Positions 14,148-17,459 of a DNA stretch of 17,459 nt are shown here, piece by piece. Position 1 is the first letter of the stretch. Each line of letters starts with the position of its first letter. The position numbers were made by a program, and so were the translations under genes. The notes beneath the pieces are model-generated. The model searched no databases and had not been told where the DNA came from. It saw only the letters and a program-made list of their open reading frames with translations. The stretch covers positions 1 to 17,459 of the forward strand of contig NZ_CALIMY010000037.1 of NCBI RefSeq assembly GCF_938045205.1. The letters are read 5' to 3'. The stretch comes from an uncultured Campylobacter sp. GTDB lineage: Bacteria; Campylobacterota; Campylobacteria; Campylobacterales; Campylobacteraceae.

Positions 14148-16229
14148 ATGCAAAATTTTAAAATTTTACATGAAACTAAATCCAGACTGCGGCTAAAAAT
14201 CGTCGGTTTTAGAGAGATCGATGCGAGCGCACTACAAAAATCAGCTGCGAGGCTTGAGGGCGTAACTGAAGCTAGATTTAACGCTAAAATCGGCTCTTTG
14301 ATCCTTAAGCTTGACGAGGGTGCGAATAAGGCAGGAATTCTAAAGCAACTTGAAGCTTTAAATTTAAGTGAGCTAAAATCAATTATCCCCACTAGCCATA
14401 AAAATTTACCGAGCAAAAACGAATTTATCTTAGCGCTTCTTGCGTTGGGGGGAAATTTAATCTTTCGCACTTCGCCTTTAACGCGTGCATTTAGCATCGT
14501 AGCGTGCATGCCTATTTTAAAAGAGGGCATTAAAGAAAGCTTCCGCCACGGGCTTACTTCAAAGGGCTTGGAAGCTGCCGCTGTTGGGATTTCGCTCGCG
14601 CGCGGAGATATCTTTGCCGCAAATAGTACCAACGCTATGCTTGCTCTTGGCGAATACATGGAGGAAAGCACCGTTTATAAAAGTGACGATCTTATCCGTG
14701 AGCTCGCCCGCCCGGACATCGCCGAGGCGTGGGTCGAGATAGATCAAGACGGCAAAAAAACCGAGGTCAAAATCGCCACTTCTAAGCTAAAGGTAGGTGA
14801 CATCGTGGTCGTGGGCGCAGGCGATGTCATAGCCGTGGACGGACACGTCGTAAGCGGTGAAGCGATGATAAATCAAGCCAATATGACGGGCGAATCGGTC
14901 GCGGTGAAAAAATCTCGCGGCGATAGCGTTTTAAGCGGCACGATCGTGGAGGAGGGCAGGATCCGTATCTGGGCGGAAAATGTCGGAGAAAACACCTCCA
15001 CGCAGCGCATCAAGCACTACATCACGGCATCTCTTAACGAGCGCTCCAGCATCGGCATGCATACGACCCACCTGGCCGACAAGCTCGTGCCGGTAACCTT
15101 TGGGCTTGCAGGCGTGTCCTATCTGATAAATCGAAATTTTATGAGCGTAGCTTCGGTGCTGCAGGCGGACTACTCGTGCGCGCTTAAGCTACCTACGCCG
15201 GTTGCTTTTAAGTCGAGCATCTCAAAGGCGGGCAAGAACGGGATTTTGATCAAAGGCGCCAAGGCTCTTGAGTCGCTTGCGGCCGCCGATACCTTCGTAT
15301 TTGACAAGACGGGCACGCTTACGTACGGCAACCTGGAGGTCGCAGAGATCATATCGTTTGACGAGCATTTCAGCAAAAACGATATTTTAAATTTAACCGC
15401 AAGCGCGGAGGAGCATTACTTTCACCCCGTAGCCGAGGCGATCGTGGATGCGGCTAAAAAGCACGGTTTTATCCACAAACACCACGACGAGGTGGAATTC
15501 GTCGTTGCTCACGGCGTAAAGACCAGTATCGAGGGCAAAAAGCTCATCATCGGCTCGCGCCACTTCCTCGAAGACGACGAGATGATCTCATTTGCGGCGC
15601 ATGAAGAGACCATCGATCTTGCGATGCAAAAGGGGCTTGCGCTCCTTTACATCGCATTTGACGGCAGACTTTTGGGGCTCATCGGGCTTAGAGACGAGGT
15701 GCGCGCAAATGCCCGCGCTGTCATCGCTAGGCTTCGCGAGCTTGGCGTAGGGCAGATCGTTATGCTAAGCGGCGACGTGAAATCAAAAGCCCGCGCTGTA
15801 GCCAAAAAGCTCGGCGTAGATCGCTATTACGGCGAGCTACTGCCGACGCAAAAGACCGAAATTTTAGAGCAGTTAAAAGCTGAGGGACGAAAGGTGGTCT
15901 TCGTGGGCGACGGCATAAACGACGCGCCGAGCCTGATGAAGGCGGACATCGGCATCAGCATGCTAAACGGCGCCGAGATCGCCAAGGCTTCCGCGCAAAT
16001 CGGGCTTTTGAAAAACGACATCGAGGGCGTCGCGCAGGTAAAGGCGCTGGCCAACGACACGCTGCGGCTCGTAAATCGAAATTTCAACGCCACCGTGGGG
16101 ATAAATTCGATCATTTTATTTTTGGCTACATTCGGCGCGCTAAGTCCCGTAGCTACGGCGCTGCTGCATAACGGCACGACGATAGGACTACTACTGAATT
16201 CTATCAAAGGGGTAAAATTTGAGCATTGA
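14148..16229 (+). CDS. P1B-type metal ATPase, SCA-motif (P1B-6-like), candidate FezB
   Basis: This is a 693-residue metal-transporting P-type ATPase. The N-domain (1-75) is HMA_2-like without CxxC and starts with basic residues around His8 (HETKSRLRLK). Two short membrane hairpins follow (about 92-127), then the actuator with TGES (247-250). The metal-site helix reads ADYSCALKLPTP (340-351); an SCA in place of CPC, SPC or TPC is, to my knowledge, the mark of the P1B-6 group to which ferrosome FezB belongs. Catalytic DKTGTLT has Asp386. The P1B-specific HP motif is His426-Pro427, and the hinge GDGINDAP is at 587-594. The ends are complete. The start is ATG 14148, three bases after the previous stop, and the 3' end overlaps the next gene by 11 bases. 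The metal cannot be told with certainty: iron is favoured by context, and other divalent metals are possible. Confidence 0.93.
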   Translation: MQNFKILHETKSRLRLKIVGFREIDASALQKSAARLEGVTEARFNAKIGSLILKLDEGANKAGILKQLEALNLSELKSIIPTSHKNLPSKNEFILALLALGGNLIFRTSPLTRAFSIVACMPILKEGIKESFRHGLTSKGLEAAAVGISLARGDIFAANSTNAMLALGEYMEESTVYKSDDLIRELARPDIAEAWVEIDQDGKKTEVKIATSKLKVGDIVVVGAGDVIAVDGHVVSGEAMINQANMTGESVAVKKSRGDSVLSGTIVEEGRIRIWAENVGENTSTQRIKHYITASLNERSSIGMHTTHLADKLVPVTFGLAGVSYLINRNFMSVASVLQADYSCALKLPTPVAFKSSISKAGKNGILIKGAKALESLAAADTFVFDKTGTLTYGNLEVAEIISFDEHFSKNDILNLTASAEEHYFHPVAEAIVDAAKKHGFIHKHHDEVEFVVAHGVKTSIEGKKLIIGSRHFLEDDEMISFAAHEETIDLAMQKGLALLYIAFDGRLLGLIGLRDEVRANARAVIARLRELGVGQIVMLSGDVKSKARAVAKKLGVDRYYGELLPTQKTEILEQLKAEGRKVVFVGDGINDAPSLMKADIGISMLNGAEIAKASAQIGLLKNDIEGVAQVKALANDTLRLVNRNFNATVGINSIILFLATFGALSPVATALLHNGTTIGLLLNSIKGVKFEH

Positions 16230-16563
16230 AGATAAAATTTTGGATCTAAATTTTCAGCGCAAAGCGGCTAAAGTGACGCTGGGAGTGAGTATGGGTATCA
16301 CGGCTCTAACCGCGCTGAATATGAACTCGCGCATGTCGCAGCTGCATAAAGTTTCGGGTGCAGTGATGCTGGCAAGCGCGATCTGGCACGCTAGCCTTTA
16401 CGGCTCGCCGTACAGCGAGTTTTTGCAAAATAGAAAAGCAAAGAGCAGGGGCAGAAAGAGATCTGAAGCGAATTTAACCTTGCAAAATTTATCGGACGGC
16501 AAAAGCGTGTCCGCAAAAAGCGCGCCGGCAAAAAGAAAGCCTCGCGCGCGTAAAAGCGCCTAA
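16219..16563 (+). CDS. Small two-span membrane protein with Lys/Arg-rich tail
   Basis: This is a 114-residue protein. Two hydrophobic segments (about 19-34 and 43-58, KVTLGVSMGITALTALNM and KVSGAVMLASAIWHASLYG) form a likely hairpin. A strongly basic C-terminal tail of 50 residues follows, with RKAKSRGRKRSE and KRKPRARKSA. With such a charge the tail should be cytosolic. Like the protein at 12864, it pairs a membrane anchor with a polycation. A conserved-looking QLHKVSGAVMLAS, with a His facing the second span, may matter for metal binding. Translation starts at TTG 16219, inside the end of the ATPase gene, with AAAGGGG seven bases upstream. No family is recognised. It closes the cluster, and a degraded second copy of its tail lies just downstream. 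Confidence 0.72.
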   Translation: MSIEDKILDLNFQRKAAKVTLGVSMGITALTALNMNSRMSQLHKVSGAVMLASAIWHASLYGSPYSEFLQNRKAKSRGRKRSEANLTLQNLSDGKSVSAKSAPAKRKPRARKSA

Positions 16564-16608
16564 CTTTAGAATAGAACACGCATTGTAGTTATTCTGGTCA
16601 GTGTCTAG

Positions 16609-16731
16609 GACGGCAAAAGTAGATTCATTTGCTATAAGGTAACGGGCGGCAAGATCAAGTTTGCAAAATCCGACAAAGCGGGCGTGACGCAGACCGCAGC
16701 GAAAACGCACCGTGTGCGTAGAATCGCTTAA
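16609..16731 (+). pseudogene. Gene remnant resembling the tail of the upstream basic protein
   Basis: An open stretch of 40 codons (DGKSRFICYKVTGGKIKFAK, then SDKAGVTQTAAKTHRVRRIA) follows an in-frame TAG (16606-16608), ends in TAA, and has no usable start codon. It shares DGKS at its beginning and a basic Ala/Lys/Arg end with the preceding gene (DGKSVSAKSAPAKRKPRARKSA). The DNA after both stops is also alike (CTTTAGAATAGAA against CTTAACGATAGAA). It looks like a diverged partial tandem copy. GC here is core-like, unlike the AT-rich DNA that follows. Confidence 0.4.
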
Positions 16732-16782
16732 ACTTAACGATAGAATTTCCTACAGTATATCGTTTCGTAGCATTTATGGTAG

Positions 16783-16795
16783 TATAGTGTATATT
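16783..16795 (+). promoter_or_regulatory. Candidate -10 elements (TATAGT / TATATT) before the AAA ATPase
   Basis: Two overlapping -10-like boxes lie about 55-65 bases before the start at 16850. They are preceded by an ACGATA (16737-16742) / TATCGT (16758-16763) dyad that could be an operator. No clear -35 is seen. The stretch 16732-16849 contains nothing else I recognise. Confidence 0.3.
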
Positions 16796-16849
16796 GTAGA
16801 AGCAAGTAGATACATGTTTCATTATATTTTTATTTATCAAGGATAAAGA

Positions 16850-17459
16850 ATGGCAGAAGATAATAGAAGAATTAATCCAAAAAGAGATAAAGATAAAATT
16901 GATAATCTAGACTTGTCTAATGAACACAATTTTCCTATATTATTGAAAAAAATAAGGTTTGATAATTTTAAACAGATTGATAATTTAGAAATACATTTCC
17001 TTCACCCCATTTCTATTATTGCTGGAGTTAATAGAACAGGAAAAACGACTGTATTGATGGCTATTGCTTGTAGTCATTTAAAATTCATGAAAAAGAATAT
17101 TAAAAATGGAAATTTAGAGAGACATACATGGAGTTCATTAATGAAATCTACCAATAAGGATGAACAAACAAAAGATTGGAATTATAGTATTACATATAAA
17201 ATGGGTAAAAAGGAAATAACAAAGTCTGGAAAGAGAAAACAAACAACAAGGAAATGGAGCGGTATCGGTAAAAAGGAAAGCCAATTTAAAGAGCCAGAAG
17301 TAAGGTATCTGGATTTATCTAGATTATTGCCAGCAAGAAATTTTGGTGATGCTATTCTTTCTAGAATCGCAGTTGATTCTAGTAATGCAGTTTCTGAATA
17401 CTTATCTTATATTTTTGAAGAAAAATTTTATATAGATAAACAATTCTCATATCAGGATA
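16850..17459 (+). CDS. AAA/ABC-type ATPase (RecF/OLD-like), cut off by the right edge
   Basis: The first 203 residues of a longer protein are visible, with no stop before the window ends. After a charged N-terminus comes ILLKKIRFDNFKQIDNLEIH, the usual opening strand pair of RecF/SMC/OLD-type ATPase heads. Walker A follows as GVNRTGKTTVLMAI (59-72, with Lys66). A Lys/Thr-rich insert lies around 110-145, then VRYLDLSRLLPARNFGDAIL. Signature, Walker B and any nuclease (TOPRIM) domain would lie outside the window. The ATG has AAGGA six bases upstream. The DNA is strongly AT-rich compared with everything before 16740, as expected for acquired DNA. Many such ATPases belong to anti-phage systems (Septu PtuA, Gabija GajA, OLD family), but others are repair proteins; the visible part does not decide. 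Confidence 0.82.
   Translation, partial: MAEDNRRINPKRDKDKIDNLDLSNEHNFPILLKKIRFDNFKQIDNLEIHFLHPISIIAGVNRTGKTTVLMAIACSHLKFMKKNIKNGNLERHTWSSLMKSTNKDEQTKDWNYSITYKMGKKEITKSGKRKQTTRKWSGIGKKESQFKEPEVRYLDLSRLLPARNFGDAILSRIAVDSSNAVSEYLSYIFEEKFYIDKQFSYQD

Noticed and set aside
14081..14671. Minus-strand open frame of 196 codons across the start of the P-type ATPase gene
   Set aside because: It is a shadow of the ATPase and of the gene before it; the Ser/Leu/Ala-rich translation lacks any family motif and there is no ribosome-binding site worth noting.
16568..16595. AGAATA/TATTCT inverted repeat after the cluster as a terminator
   Set aside because: The six-base A/T-rich stem with a 16-base loop and no U-tract is too weak.
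1..17459. CRISPR arrays, tRNA or rRNA genes, insertion sequences
   Set aside because: I saw no regular spacer-repeat pattern, no cloverleaf-like sequence with a GTTCRANNC arm, and no transposase motif or terminal repeats.

Overview
The window looks like the chromosome of a Campylobacter species with moderate GC (about 45% by eye), of the C. gracilis / C. showae / C. rectus kind rather than C. jejuni. Reasons: intergenic DNA full of aaattt/attttaaa runs, very tight gene packing with TTGA and ATGA overlaps, and the gene order aroB - mscS-type channel - mtaB - ftsH paralogue, which I recall from Helicobacter pylori and, in part, from Campylobacter. The species call is inference from memory.

Layout. 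1-242 is the start of an unrecognised minus-strand gene cut by the left edge. 428-1261 (minus) is a YihY/BrkB-type membrane protein. It diverges from a TonB-dependent siderophore-type outer-membrane receptor (1471-3741), which is followed by a clear hairpin terminator (3770-3800) and an AT-rich spacer with a second long hairpin. 4035-11213 is a compact housekeeping run: a soluble TrkA/RCK-domain protein (COG3400), aroB, an MscS-family channel, the tRNA methylthiotransferase mtaB, and an FtsH paralogue. In that paralogue the AAA+ ATPase is intact but the zinc-protease HEXXH motif reads YQGAK, so it should be a pseudoprotease. mogA follows (11250-11777).

11843-16563 is the most interesting region: seven tightly spaced genes. 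In order they encode a cysteine-less HMA_2-like protein, a degenerate ferritin-like protein, a membrane-anchored protein with a very basic AT-hook-like tail, a glycine-zipper membrane protein, a YtxH-like single-span protein, a P1B-type ATPase with an SCA membrane motif and a cysteine-less HMA_2-like N-domain, and a small two-span membrane protein with a basic tail. Several small membrane proteins around a P1B-6-like ATPase and HMA_2 domains is the pattern of ferrosome (fez) clusters, which make membrane-bounded iron-phosphate storage granules. I propose this as a candidate Campylobacter ferrosome or related metal-compartment operon. The ATPase would pump metal across a membrane, the HMA_2-like and ferritin-like proteins would be cytosolic accessories, and the small membrane proteins would shape or fill the compartment. 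The siderophore-type receptor upstream would be one route for iron into the cell. None of this is proven by sequence alone.

16564-16849 holds a diverged partial copy of the last gene's tail and then AT-rich promoter DNA. At 16850 the composition drops sharply to AT-rich, and a new AAA/ABC-type ATPase (RecF/OLD-like, with a Walker A motif) begins and runs off the right edge. It looks like the start of an accessory, possibly defence-related, segment.
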